DNA from: a virus
Reading direction: 5' to 3' (one strand)
Virus record (IMG/VR): IMGVR_UViG_3300038560_000034
Coordinates: 1-51,861 of that record
Length of the DNA stretch: 51,861 nucleotides
The position numbers were made by a program, and so were the translations under genes. Below, in pieces: positions 41,160 to 48,561 of this stretch (the first letter of the stretch is position 1; each line of letters opens with the position of its first letter). A model generated the notes under the pieces. That model did not search any database and was not told where the DNA came from. It was given only the letters and a program-made list of their open reading frames with translations.

Positions 41160-41457
41160 GGCCGAGAAGAAAAAGGCAAAGGAACAGAAGCGACTTGGGA
41201 AGCTCGCGTGTCCGAAGTGCTCGCACCCTGTGAGCGACCACGGATACGCTCGGAGCCTTAATTGGTTGGAGTTGGCGATGTACGAACCCACCCGTCACTT
41301 GTGTATTGGCAAGATCGAGTCGCGGGACGAGAAGGGCTTCATTCGCCTTGCGGCCTGTGACTGCGACATGAAACCAGACGAAGCCGCTGCGAACGCAGCG
41401 CGTGGTATTAAACCTGCGCCTTTGGACGCCGACGCCTTGCTTCGGGAGTTGAAGTGA
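41143..41457 (+). CDS. Small zinc-binding-like protein
   Basis: 104 residues with a lysine-rich N-terminus (KQTKAEKKKAKEQKRLGK), CPKC near 23-26, further Cys/His (HLCIG, CDCD) and an acidic end. GAGAGCGAA precedes the ATG. Its GTGA overlaps the next gene. Zinc binding is inferred from the Cys pairs. Confidence 0.6.
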   Translation: MAKQTKAEKKKAKEQKRLGKLACPKCSHPVSDHGYARSLNWLELAMYEPTRHLCIGKIESRDEKGFIRLAACDCDMKPDEAAANAARGIKPAPLDADALLRELK

Positions 41458-41705
41458 TTCAGGCGGATTTATTCCAGGGCGATGCTCGCGAGATTCCTGG
41501 GCCTCGCCTTGCGAAGCAGCTTGCGAACGTCGCCTTCGTCATGGTGGACGGGCAAGAGCGAACACTCCGCACGATCGCCGCGCTTGCAGGCTGCGAGACG
41601 CAATCCGCCTCGGCACGGCTACGCGAATTGCGCAATAAGCACGGCTGGACGATCTTGCGCGACCGGCGCGAAGGGCTCGTCTTCTACAAGGGAATCGCGC
41701 CGTGA
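41454..41705 (+). CDS. Winged-helix DNA-binding protein
   Basis: 83 residues from a GTG overlapping the previous stop. A wHTH pattern covers residues 38-80: TLRTIAALAGCETQSASARL with the recognition helix, then RELRNKHGWTILRDRREG and a wing. Similar small wHTH proteins act in phage operons on replication or regulation. Its position just before the integrase suggests a role as directionality or control factor. Confidence 0.6.
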   Translation: MIQADLFQGDAREIPGPRLAKQLANVAFVMVDGQERTLRTIAALAGCETQSASARLRELRNKHGWTILRDRREGLVFYKGIAP

Positions 41706-41854
41706 AAGACGGAGCGAGCAAGACGACGACGTGCGGGACGTGCTGGGGCACGTTCACGGGCCGAACGCCCAAAGAAGCCGCGGACTTGCTCAAGCAGCAC
41801 TACGCCGCGCTACATCCCACGAAGAAGCTTGCCGAGAAACGGAAGGCGCTGTGA
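41702..41854 (+). CDS. 50-residue CxxC protein upstream of the integrase
   Basis: GTG 41702 overlaps the previous stop, and the TGA shares its last base with the integrase ATG (TGATG). It has TTTCGTCWGTFTGRTPKEAA with one CxxC pair and a basic helical tail with His. Possibly a half zinc finger. Tight coupling to the integrase hints at a joint role. Confidence 0.55.
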   Translation: MKDGASKTTTCGTCWGTFTGRTPKEAADLLKQHYAALHPTKKLAEKRKAL

Positions 41855-42735
41855 TGAACGATTTAATCATGTCTTTTGTTGGCGATCTGCGCCGACGTAA
41901 CCGGACGCCAAAAACACAGGAAGCGTACCGCCGCGATCTCGTTCAGTTTGCCGCCTGGCTGGGAACCGATATCAAGGACGCCACCAAGAAGAACCTTCGG
42001 GATTTCACGTCTTATCTGCTTGTCGAGAAGAGCTATCGAGTCGTTACGGCGCGACGTTCTCTTACGACATTGCGGATGTTCTACAACTTCCTGCGCCGTG
42101 AGGAAATCCGCGAAGTAAACCCGGCGCTCGATGTCGAGTTTCCGAAGCCTGAGCAACGGAAGCCGAAAGTGCTACGCATTCCCGAAGTGGCGTCGATCCT
42201 GTCGGCACGTTCGGATGGGCACAACTCAATCCGAGACAACGCCATCATGGAGGTGCTCTACGGCAGCGGACTTCGGCGCGCAGAACTTTCAGGACTAACT
42301 CTCGATGACGTAGATTTCGTGCAGCGCGCGGCAGTCGTTACTGGCAAAGGGAATAAACGCAGAGTCGTTCCACTGACGGAAGCCTCAATCAACGCGATGA
42401 AGGTTTACCTGCACGCTCGCCCGATGGTTGAGTGCCGCGCGTTCTTCCTCAGTAACCGTAAAGGCGAACTCGGAGGCCGACAAGTCTGGAAGATCGCTAA
42501 GAGCGCGTCCATTCGCGGCGGCGTTCCGAAGGCCAGCACCCATGCGTTTCGACACAGTTTCGCGACACACTTACTTGAAGGCGGCGCCGATCTGAGCACC
42601 GTGCAGAGATTCCTTGGGCACGCGAACATCACGACGACGCAAGTCTACATCGACCAAACCGTCGAGCACCTAAAAGAGCAATTCACTATGGCGTCGATGC
42701 GCGACAAGGCTGGTTTTTTGGAGCGCGGCAAATGA
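41854..42735 (+). CDS. int: Tyrosine recombinase / integrase (XerC/D-like)
   Basis: 293 residues from ATG 41854. It has an N-terminal SAM-like core-binding domain (about 5-85) and a catalytic domain with all expected residues: Arg141 in YGSGLRRAEL, Lys165 in GKGNKRR, His230/Arg233 in HAFRH, His256 in LGHANI and nucleophile Tyr265 in VYIDQ. Length and sequence are closer to XerC/D than to lambda Int (no arm-binding domain). It may integrate the phage or resolve dimers. No attP could be placed. Confidence 0.88.
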   Translation: MNDLIMSFVGDLRRRNRTPKTQEAYRRDLVQFAAWLGTDIKDATKKNLRDFTSYLLVEKSYRVVTARRSLTTLRMFYNFLRREEIREVNPALDVEFPKPEQRKPKVLRIPEVASILSARSDGHNSIRDNAIMEVLYGSGLRRAELSGLTLDDVDFVQRAAVVTGKGNKRRVVPLTEASINAMKVYLHARPMVECRAFFLSNRKGELGGRQVWKIAKSASIRGGVPKASTHAFRHSFATHLLEGGADLSTVQRFLGHANITTTQVYIDQTVEHLKEQFTMASMRDKAGFLERGK

Positions 42736-42770
42736 GCAATCAAGCACTATTTCTGGAGGTAGTCGCGTGA
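42732..42770 (+). CDS. 12-residue coupler mini-ORF MSNQALFLEVVA
   Basis: The ATG overlaps the integrase TGA, and the TGA overlaps the next GTG. It spans exactly the 31-bp gap and contains the next gene's ribosome site (GGAGGT). Confidence 0.4.
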   Translation: MSNQALFLEVVA

Positions 42771-43201
42771 GCGAGAAAACTTGGGCCGAGTTGATGCAAT
42801 TATCGGATCACTATCTCGCGCTCGGCATGACCACGATCTATCTGGGCAGTAAGTGGGACGCAACGCTCGATTGGAGCAAATGCGTTGACGTTGAAGGCGG
42901 CGGAACGCATCGCCTTGAGATGTCAACGAGCGTCCGCTTTTTGTTCCGCGACAAAGGGCTCGAAGCGAGTTGGTATCTGGAACTTGAAGATCGCACGTCC
43001 AATGGGCATGGTCATTATCAGATCGACTTGCCGGCGATCCAAAAGGTTCTTCCGTTGCTGCCGCCCGGCATTCGAGCCAAGCTAAATGTCATGCTGCTCG
43101 AAGGCGCGGACAAGATCGAGAAAAGCGCGGTTGAGTACCAAGCGATTGCGGCCCGTGAATACGGAACCGTCGCGGCGCTGCGAAGCCTCGCGCGTGAATA
43201 G
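42767..43201 (+). CDS. Unknown protein between integrase and RtcB
   Basis: 144 residues from GTG 42767 with a strong GGAGGT site. It is an alpha/beta protein with an N-terminal helix (WAELMQLSDHYLALGMTTIY) and beta strands (LEMSTSVRFLFRDKGLEASW). No family recognised. Confidence 0.65.
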   Translation: MSEKTWAELMQLSDHYLALGMTTIYLGSKWDATLDWSKCVDVEGGGTHRLEMSTSVRFLFRDKGLEASWYLELEDRTSNGHGHYQIDLPAIQKVLPLLPPGIRAKLNVMLLEGADKIEKSAVEYQAIAAREYGTVAALRSLARE

Positions 43202-43243
43202 CCTCAAACCGTTGTTGCCTGCTTTAAGGAGCACCTAAAGAAA

Positions 43244-44452
43244 ATGCAAGTATTCCAGGACGGTGGACGCCCGATCAAAGCGTGGATCGACGGCGTTGAA
43301 CTAGAAGATTCGGCTCGCGCTCAACTTGTGGCCGTATCGAAATTGCCGTTCATCTTCCAGCACGTCGCGGTGATGCCCGACGTTCACTGGGGCGTGGGCG
43401 CAACGATTGGCTCCGTGATCGCAACGCAAGGCGCGGTGATCCCGGCAGCGGTGGGCGTGGACCTCGGATGCGGTATGATCGCGCAGCGAACCTCGCTGAC
43501 GGCTTCGCAACTGCCCGATGACCTCGGACCCTTGCGCTCGGCTATTGAGGCCGCTATCCCCCACGGACGCACCGACAACGGGCGCGAGAACGATCGTGGA
43601 GCGTGGGGCGATGTGCCGGCGCATATCCAGGACCGTATCTTCGGCAACCTCTCGGCGTACGCACCGGGGCAAGTCCTCGAATCGGATCGCCGGGTATCGC
43701 AGGCCACCCGTCAACTCGGAACGCTCGGAACCGGCAACCACTTCGTTGAGGTCTGCTTGGACGAGGAGCAGCGCGTTTGGGTGATGCTCCATTCCGGCTC
43801 GCGCGGCATCGGCAACGCGCTTGCGTCCGAGTTCATCGCTCGCGCCAAGGCGACGGCGGCGAAGTATTTCTACGAGTCCAGCCTGCCGGATAAAGACCTC
43901 GCGTGGTTGCCGGAAAACACGCCCGACTTCAAAGAGTACGTCGAAGCGGTTGAATGGGCGCAGGCGTACGCGATGGTCAACCGCGAGATCATGATGGACG
44001 CGGCGCTGAAGGCGCTCTCGGGCATCGGTCCGTTCGAGGTTGACGACACGGCGGTCAACTGCCACCACAACTACCTCTCGCGGGAGAAGCACTTCGGCAA
44101 GAGCGTTCTCGTCACACGCAAAGGGGCCGTAAGCGCCCGTGAAGGCCAGCTAGGGATCATCCCAGGTTCGATGGGCGCGAAGTCGTTCATCGTGCGCGGG
44201 AAGGGCAACCGTGACTCGTTCCATTCATGCTCGCACGGTGCTGGCCGCCGCATGGGCCGCAATGAAGCGAAGAAGCGGATCACGATGGAGCGGTTCGCTG
44301 AAACGATGGCGGGCGTCGAGTCGCGCCGGGATGCCGAGGTGTTGGACGAAGCGCCCGATGCCTACAAAGACATTGACGCGGTGATCGCGGCGCAAGCCGA
44401 TTTGATCGACGTGGTTCACACGTTGAAGCAAGTCGTCTGCGTGAAGGGATAG
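43244..44452 (+). CDS. rtcB: RtcB-type RNA-splicing ligase
   Basis: 402 residues, the usual short bacterial RtcB length. Metal and catalytic positions are intact: MPDVHWG (His48), VDLGCGM (Asp73, Cys76), GTGNHFVEV (Asn165, His166), LHSGSRGIG (His183), NCHHNY (His274/275) and SCSHGAGRRMGR with the guanylylated His331. RtcB joins 2',3'-cyclic phosphate and 5'-OH RNA ends with GTP and Mn2+. A phage copy could repair tRNAs cut by host anticodon nucleases. No archease gene is adjacent. Confidence 0.93.
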   Translation: MQVFQDGGRPIKAWIDGVELEDSARAQLVAVSKLPFIFQHVAVMPDVHWGVGATIGSVIATQGAVIPAAVGVDLGCGMIAQRTSLTASQLPDDLGPLRSAIEAAIPHGRTDNGRENDRGAWGDVPAHIQDRIFGNLSAYAPGQVLESDRRVSQATRQLGTLGTGNHFVEVCLDEEQRVWVMLHSGSRGIGNALASEFIARAKATAAKYFYESSLPDKDLAWLPENTPDFKEYVEAVEWAQAYAMVNREIMMDAALKALSGIGPFEVDDTAVNCHHNYLSREKHFGKSVLVTRKGAVSAREGQLGIIPGSMGAKSFIVRGKGNRDSFHSCSHGAGRRMGRNEAKKRITMERFAETMAGVESRRDAEVLDEAPDAYKDIDAVIAAQADLIDVVHTLKQVVCVKG

Positions 44453-44459
44453 CCTGAAA

Positions 44460-44861
44460 GTGGAATACGATGTTTTAAGGGACGCCTCACAGCGCATCCC
44501 GGAATCTGAATGGAAGTGGTACGGCCACGTTGCCCATTTCATCTGCGGCGCTCGTTGCCGCTTTCACCTCGCTACGGAGATCGGCAAGTATCTCGTATCG
44601 ACGGTTGGCGAAATGCCGCCGACCAGGGACGCCTACTCGGACACGTTCGAGGACATTGGGCTCGGGCGAAAATACGAGACGATGGTATTCGAAGTCGGTG
44701 GGCATTGCGTCGAAGCTGAGTGTGGCCAGTGCGGGCTACCGCACCCGGACTCGTACAGCGAGCTTGATGCGGACGGCTACAACGATGCCGGCGCAGCCAC
44801 GCGCGGCCACTATGCAATGTGCGAACGCGCGGCAACCGGCAAGGTCGGTCGCGATGAATGA
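44460..44861 (+). CDS. Phage protein of a conserved unknown family (WYGHxAHF motif)
   Basis: 133 residues from GTG 44460. The opening WKWYGHVAHFICGARCRFHL and LVSTVGE are a pattern seen in many phage proteins of unknown function. His and Cys (HVAHF, CGARC, CGQC) could bind metal. It follows RtcB closely, so it may act with it. The stop overlaps a mini-ORF. Confidence 0.65.
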   Translation: MEYDVLRDASQRIPESEWKWYGHVAHFICGARCRFHLATEIGKYLVSTVGEMPPTRDAYSDTFEDIGLGRKYETMVFEVGGHCVEAECGQCGLPHPDSYSELDADGYNDAGAATRGHYAMCERAATGKVGRDE

Positions 44862-44905
44862 GTACGGTATATTCCTTTACTGACATACTGAAAGAGAGAT
44901 TCTAA
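44858..44905 (+). CDS. 15-residue coupler mini-ORF MSTVYSFTDILKERF
   Basis: ATG 44858 overlaps the previous TGA (ATGA), and the TAA shares a base with the next ATG (TAATG). It bridges the 43-bp gap exactly. Confidence 0.45.
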   Translation: MSTVYSFTDILKERF

Positions 44906-45321
44906 TGGACTACGTTATCCACAAGATGCGCTGGGTCGTTCTTTCGACCGCCGCCATCGTTCTAATCATCGCGATCTTCTTCGGGCTTGCTTTTGCAACG
45001 CAATCGTATGGCCGCTGGAACGTCCTGCAAGACGCGCAGAATCAAGTCCAGGTCAACGACATTATGATCGCGCAAACGCGGCAGCTTGTCGAAGTGCAGA
45101 AGCAGAAAGCGCAAATCAAGGTCGCCGAAGCGCAGGGTATCGCGCAAGCGCAAGCCATCATCAACGGCACCTTGACGCCTCTCTACTTACAGCACGAAGC
45201 CATCGAAGCGCAGTTGCAGGCTGCACAGAACTCGTCGCATACCGAAACGATTTACGTGCCGTCAGGCCCGCAGGGAATCCCGATGGTGTTCGGCCAGACG
45301 CACCAAAGCGCACCGAAATAG
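44905..45321 (+). CDS. Prohibitin/SPFH-tail-like membrane protein
   Basis: 138 residues. One transmembrane helix (about 11-32, VLSTAAIVLIIAIFFGLAFA) is followed by a helical region (KQKAQIKVAEAQGIAQAQAI) and LTPLYLQHEAIEAQL, then a PSGPQGIPMVFGQ end. The order copies the C-terminal part of SPFH/prohibitin proteins, but the globular SPFH domain is absent. It could oligomerise in the inner membrane or insert into host SPFH assemblies. Mechanism unknown. Confidence 0.65.
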   Translation: MDYVIHKMRWVVLSTAAIVLIIAIFFGLAFATQSYGRWNVLQDAQNQVQVNDIMIAQTRQLVEVQKQKAQIKVAEAQGIAQAQAIINGTLTPLYLQHEAIEAQLQAAQNSSHTETIYVPSGPQGIPMVFGQTHQSAPK

Positions 45322-45352
45322 ATGGCATGAAACTGTCATATGGAGAGATCGC

Positions 45353-45739
45353 ATGAATGTTGGAGTGCCCGAGGTTCACGTTGATAGCACGCACCCATTC
45401 CATGCGCCGCTGCACAAGACACTCGTTCTGCTGCGAATCGCCAACGTATACTTCGTCATTGAGGGGATGGCTGGCAACGATAAGCCGGACCCAAACGAAC
45501 ACGGAGAATACTATTACACATTGCACACTTGTCCCGAGGACTACATCAAGGGCGTCGAAGCGATCGTTCAAGATGGGGACTTCGATCCGCACGGATGCTT
45601 CGAATACGTTCGCTCCATCTGGATGCCGCAACGCTACGCCGACGCGCAGAAGATCGTCGCGGAGCGGTCGTCAAATGCGATGGGCGAGCCGGTGCATGAC
45701 TTGCTTCGCGAACTCTTCCCAGAGTTAGATAACCAATAA
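45353..45739 (+). CDS. Unknown soluble phage protein
   Basis: 128 residues from ATG 45353, preceded by GGAGAG. It is acidic, with His-rich N-terminal part (EVHVDSTHPFHAPLHKTLVL) and a helical C-terminus (VHDLLRELFPEL). No family recognised. Confidence 0.6.
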   Translation: MNVGVPEVHVDSTHPFHAPLHKTLVLLRIANVYFVIEGMAGNDKPDPNEHGEYYYTLHTCPEDYIKGVEAIVQDGDFDPHGCFEYVRSIWMPQRYADAQKIVAERSSNAMGEPVHDLLRELFPELDNQ

Positions 45740-45749
45740 CGAGGATACG

Positions 45750-46082
45750 ATGATAACTGACGAGATGGTCGAGGCCGCCGACGCCGGAGCGAAAACGTAC
45801 CTCGCGGGTTTTGAGAATATCACGATCACATGCGGCACCGACAAGGGCGGCCTAGGAACCGGCCTGCTTCGTGCGATCCTCGAAGCCGCGTTACCCGTGG
45901 TGTTACGTGAAGGGTTTGAGCGCGGTGCTCAGTGGGCTGCGATGGACCTCGCGCATCGCGACGGAAACTTCTTCGTGATGATTTCGGAAGATGGTAGCCC
46001 GATGACAAAAGAGGAGCAGTCTCAGGCGATGACGCGGCACATAATCGAGTTATTCGTTCCGAAGCCGGAGGTCAAGAGTTGA
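45750..46082 (+). CDS. Unknown soluble phage protein
   Basis: 110 residues with GAGGA upstream. It is helical (LGTGLLRAILEAALPVVLRE, then a Trp/Ala-rich helix) with an acidic loop. The stop overlaps the next TTG start. Function unknown. Confidence 0.6.
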   Translation: MITDEMVEAADAGAKTYLAGFENITITCGTDKGGLGTGLLRAILEAALPVVLREGFERGAQWAAMDLAHRDGNFFVMISEDGSPMTKEEQSQAMTRHIIELFVPKPEVKS

Positions 46083-46357
46083 AAACAGTATTAGACGATT
46101 TTCCTAGAGGCGAACTATTCCGCTGGTGCTACGCGGCTGTGGTAGATGTGGCGAAGGGCTGTCTCGCTAAGGCCAACGCCGAACGTGAGGACCCCGCGCT
46201 ATGGCCTGCGGGGCAAGAATGGGACGGTCTCTCGGGTTCGAGCAAGTCCATCTTCATGCACCAAGCCCGTCTGAAGCTGGACATCCCCGACGAACCGTTT
46301 CTCGCGATCGTACGTAGTTGCGAGGTTGAGGGGCTAGACGAGATTTTCGGAACATGA
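46079..46357 (+). CDS. Small unknown protein, TTG start
   Basis: 92 residues. TTG 46079 overlaps the previous TGA. It is helical with Trp-rich segments (FRWCYAAVVDVAKGCLAKAN, QEWDGLSGSSKSIFMHQARL). The ATGA overlaps the next gene. Confidence 0.55.
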   Translation: MKTVLDDFPRGELFRWCYAAVVDVAKGCLAKANAEREDPALWPAGQEWDGLSGSSKSIFMHQARLKLDIPDEPFLAIVRSCEVEGLDEIFGT

Positions 46358-46539
46358 AAGAACGATTATCTGATATGAGCCCGAAAGTAACCGTGTGCGA
46401 TGCGTGCCTCTGCGCGTCGTGCTGGCAGGGCGTCTTTTACTGCGGCCAATACCGCACCGCAGGAACGAAGCAAATGACGGTGACCGCCTTGCGCCGGTTG
46501 AAGCGCGAGCACGAATCGTATTGGAGCGCGAGCGAATGA
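46354..46539 (+). CDS. 61-residue cysteine-rich protein
   Basis: ATG 46354 overlaps the previous TGA. Four Cys are clustered at VCDACLCASCWQGVFYCGQY, suggesting a small metal site, followed by a basic helix (TALRRLKREHESYW). Overlaps the next gene by ATGA. Confidence 0.55.
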   Translation: MKERLSDMSPKVTVCDACLCASCWQGVFYCGQYRTAGTKQMTVTALRRLKREHESYWSASE

Positions 46540-46718
46540 AGATGACGCTAGGCCAACTCATTGACGAAATCTGCGGCTCGAATACGGGCCTCGATTTGGG
46601 CGGTTTCGAGGATTACGAAGTCCGGGTCCCGCGCAACCCAGACGACTCTTTTGGTGAACCTGCTGAACTACTCGACGTAGACGCTGGCTCTAAAACCATC
46701 TGGATTGGTTTGTCATGA
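46536..46718 (+). CDS. 60-residue acidic protein
   Basis: ATG 46536 overlaps the previous TGA. It has an N-terminal helix (MTLGQLIDEICG) and an acidic beta-rich remainder. The TGA overlaps the next mini-ORF ATG. Unknown function. Confidence 0.55.
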   Translation: MKMTLGQLIDEICGSNTGLDLGGFEDYEVRVPRNPDDSFGEPAELLDVDAGSKTIWIGLS

Positions 46719-46744
46719 AATTGCTGTTGACGTTGCTGTGCTAA
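46715..46744 (+). CDS. 9-residue hydrophobic mini-ORF MKLLLTLLC
   Basis: ATG 46715 overlaps the previous TGA, and the TAA overlaps the GTG start chosen for the next gene. It lies on the 19-base repeat shared with 48218-48236, so coding could be secondary. Confidence 0.3.
   Translation: MKLLLTLLC
46719..46737 (+). repeat. 19-bp intercistronic repeat, copy 1
   Basis: AATTGCTGTTGACGTTGCT. It matches 48218-48236 except for one base. Both copies lie at gene boundaries in the rightward operon. Confidence 0.6.
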
Positions 46745-47196
46745 ATCTATTCCTCGTCAAAGAGGCCTTGGAATCGGTGCGTATCGAGACGGGTCACACG
46801 CTCACATTAAAGGACTACTTCATTGCCTTGGTAGTCGCTCAAGATAAGGCGCGGCGCAAGGCAAGACGAGATGCGAATACGATGAGGAGGCAAGCAATAA
46901 TGCCAGCCCATGAATGCACGGAGCTTTGCAGGCATCAAGGGGGCGGACCCCTTCGCGAAATGGACGCGATCCTAGCTATGTCGATTACTACGCAATGGCA
47001 AGCGGACGCTTATCGTAGGGCGCTCGAAATATGGGATCACAATCATCCTCCCGTTCATAAGTGGCCGTTGCCCAATGAACTATGTCGGTGTACTCACGCG
47101 CACACTTCTCACCGCGACGAGCATTTTGAATGCAGTGAGCCTGGGTGCGAATGTCCGCTAATGAACCCACCTGGCGCGTTTGGAAAGAAACGATGA
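46738..47196 (+). CDS. Zinc-binding-like protein of the rightward operon
   Basis: About 152 residues from GTG 46738 (TTG 46705 would add 11). It has an N-terminal helical part (VKEALESVRIETGHTLTLKD), a basic stretch and a Cys/His-rich C-terminus with CTELCRH and CRCTHAHTSH, then CSEPGCECP, giving two or more metal sites. An internal ATG at the start of the Cys/His part may make a shorter product. ATGA overlap with the next gene. Confidence 0.5.
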   Translation: MLNLFLVKEALESVRIETGHTLTLKDYFIALVVAQDKARRKARRDANTMRRQAIMPAHECTELCRHQGGGPLREMDAILAMSITTQWQADAYRRALEIWDHNHPPVHKWPLPNELCRCTHAHTSHRDEHFECSEPGCECPLMNPPGAFGKKR

Positions 47197-47420
47197 ACGA
47201 ACTCTTGATTCAAATAGGTATGTGGTTCTTAGGAATCGGAGGCTTTTGCCATATAGAAGTCTACAACGACGCTTCGGGCAGTGTCAGGCGCGTCGATGCT
47301 TCCCGCGAGGCGAATCGCAAATGCTCAGTGTGCGGCGCACTCGTTTGTGGGTTTCATGGCAGAGCTAAACCGAACTACAAAGACGTAAAGTGCCCAGACT
47401 GTCGTGAGAAGAAGCGATGA
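47193..47420 (+). CDS. 75-residue zinc-ribbon-like protein
   Basis: ATG 47193 overlaps the previous TGA. A hydrophobic N-terminus (IQIGMWFLGIGGFCHIEVY) is followed by CSVCGALVCGFHG and CPDCREKKR, a typical C4 zinc ribbon. ATGA overlap with the next gene. Confidence 0.55.
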   Translation: MNELLIQIGMWFLGIGGFCHIEVYNDASGSVRRVDASREANRKCSVCGALVCGFHGRAKPNYKDVKCPDCREKKR

Positions 47421-47650
47421 AAGAACGATTTAAGGTTAAAGTCACGTCTCCAGACGTTGAGCATGGGTTCCTAAACGCGCAGGTCGTTCCGGACCACGAA
47501 CATGGCGCGCAACACGGCGAAGACTGGAGCGTTAATTGCGGATGCTGCTTGACTTGTTACGGCGATTGTGAAGATGGTTGCGAGCCTGCGTTGATGCTAG
47601 CGTGTTGTAGGGAGGCTGTTAAAGTGCTCACGATAAACCATGAACCATAG
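47417..47650 (+). CDS. 77-residue cysteine-rich protein
   Basis: It overlaps its neighbours on both sides. A beta-rich N-terminal half is followed by CGCCLTCYGDCEDGCEPAL and ACCREA, an unusually high Cys content for a cytoplasmic phage protein. Zinc binding is likely. Confidence 0.55.
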   Translation: MKERFKVKVTSPDVEHGFLNAQVVPDHEHGAQHGEDWSVNCGCCLTCYGDCEDGCEPALMLACCREAVKVLTINHEP

Positions 47651-48140
47651 CGATAAACTACGCGCAAAGGGCTTCGAGCGCGATCCGTTCGCTGACCGAT
47701 GGGTAGACGCTAACGGCATCGACGTGACAGGCTTTGAGTGCATTAAGTACGATTGGCCGTATCTGGACCACCTGATTGATATTAGACGGGAAAATTTACA
47801 TCGTGGAGTTAGTGGTCCAATAGTGATAGGCGAGAATTGCTTACACGCAGGTGAGCATGTTGCCATACATTGGGTTCAAACAAACTTAGAAAAAGCGGCG
47901 CTAGCGATTCTTGAAGACTGTAAGCGCCAGGATGTGTACTGCTCGCGATGTGACGAGCACATAGAGGTCGAGAACAATGTTTCGTTTTTGGCTGCATATT
48001 TCAAAGTTCTCCTCGGGCGTGCCACTTCGGCGGAGCGAGCTATTCGCGAATTACACCAGTGGGCCGAACGACAGAACCCGCCGTTGGACAAGCAATTCGA
48101 TGATATAATCGGGGCGGCATACGAAGATGCGCCGGTGTAA
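47640..48140 (+). CDS. Unknown protein with N-terminal substrate-like motif and CxxC
   Basis: 166 residues. It opens DKLRAKGFERDPFADRWVDA, continues with an alpha/beta part (IVIGENCLHAGEHVAIHW) and has YCSRCDEHIEVEN (CxxC) near residue 100. Base use is more AT-rich than in upstream genes. Function unknown. Confidence 0.55.
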   Translation: MNHSDKLRAKGFERDPFADRWVDANGIDVTGFECIKYDWPYLDHLIDIRRENLHRGVSGPIVIGENCLHAGEHVAIHWVQTNLEKAALAILEDCKRQDVYCSRCDEHIEVENNVSFLAAYFKVLLGRATSAERAIRELHQWAERQNPPLDKQFDDIIGAAYEDAPV

Positions 48141-48219
48141 ATTGTGCGGAAACTACACGTTTACATTGACCCGAGAAGGTTACTGTATGTGGTGCGTCCA
48201 GGTTCGTAAGAGCACGTAA
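48127..48219 (+). CDS. 30-residue zinc-knuckle mini-protein
   Basis: ATG 48127 lies within the end of the previous gene. It has CKLCGNYTFTLTREGYCMWC, a CxxC-x12-CxxC knuckle, which makes chance occurrence unlikely. It belongs with the small knuckle proteins at 41004 and 49725. Confidence 0.5.
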   Translation: MRRCKLCGNYTFTLTREGYCMWCVQVRKST

Positions 48220-48236
48220 TTGCTGTTGCCGTTGCT
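48218..48236 (+). repeat. 19-bp intercistronic repeat, copy 2
   Basis: AATTGCTGTTGCCGTTGCT, one mismatch to 46719-46737, directly after the knuckle mini-gene's TAA and before the gene at 48254. Confidence 0.6.
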
Positions 48237-48253
48237 TATGAAAGGTTGCCACA

Positions 48254-48523
48254 GTGTTGACTGAAAGCGTTCGTGCGCTATGCGCGCATGGTAAATTATC
48301 GATCTATCAGTGCAGCGAACCGTGGTGCGTTGAGGCCGTCGCAAAAGGCGGTTACATCGACTACGTTTCGTTCCCCGGCAAGCCAGACGACTTCAAGGAG
48401 CGCCTTGCGGAAGCCATCGTTGCCGCCGATGTGATGAATGATTACGTCGCATCATGCGGACGCGGAATCGGCGATGATGTGGCGCGAGCAATGGCCGAAC
48501 ACATCATCAAAACAATGTCATGA
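48254..48523 (+). CDS. Unknown small protein
   Basis: 89 residues from GTG 48254. It contains CAHGKLSIYQCSEPWCVEA (three Cys and a His) followed by an acidic helical part. The TGA overlaps a mini-ORF. Possible metal binding. Function unknown. Confidence 0.55.
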   Translation: MLTESVRALCAHGKLSIYQCSEPWCVEAVAKGGYIDYVSFPGKPDDFKERLAEAIVAADVMNDYVASCGRGIGDDVARAMAEHIIKTMS

Positions 48524-48561
48524 AAGGCGCATTGCTGGCTTACTTCTTAGAAAGGAAGTGA
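48520..48561 (+). CDS. 13-residue coupler mini-ORF MKGALLAYFLERK
   Basis: ATG 48520 overlaps the previous TGA, and the TGA shares its last base with the next ATG (TGATG). The 37-bp gap is filled exactly, and the next gene's AAGGAAG site lies inside it. Confidence 0.45.
   Translation: MKGALLAYFLERK

Noticed and set aside
41800-42800. attP site next to the integrase
   Set aside because: No direct or inverted core repeats flanking the gene could be recognised, and there is no tRNA-like identity segment, so no site is called.
43194-43238. 14-residue mini-ORF before rtcB as another coupler
   Set aside because: It needs a GTG start and ends five bases before the rtcB ATG without overlap, so it does not meet the exact-tiling pattern.
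46726-46755. Promoter from TTGACG inside the 19-bp repeat
   Set aside because: No acceptable -10 box lies 16-18 bp downstream.
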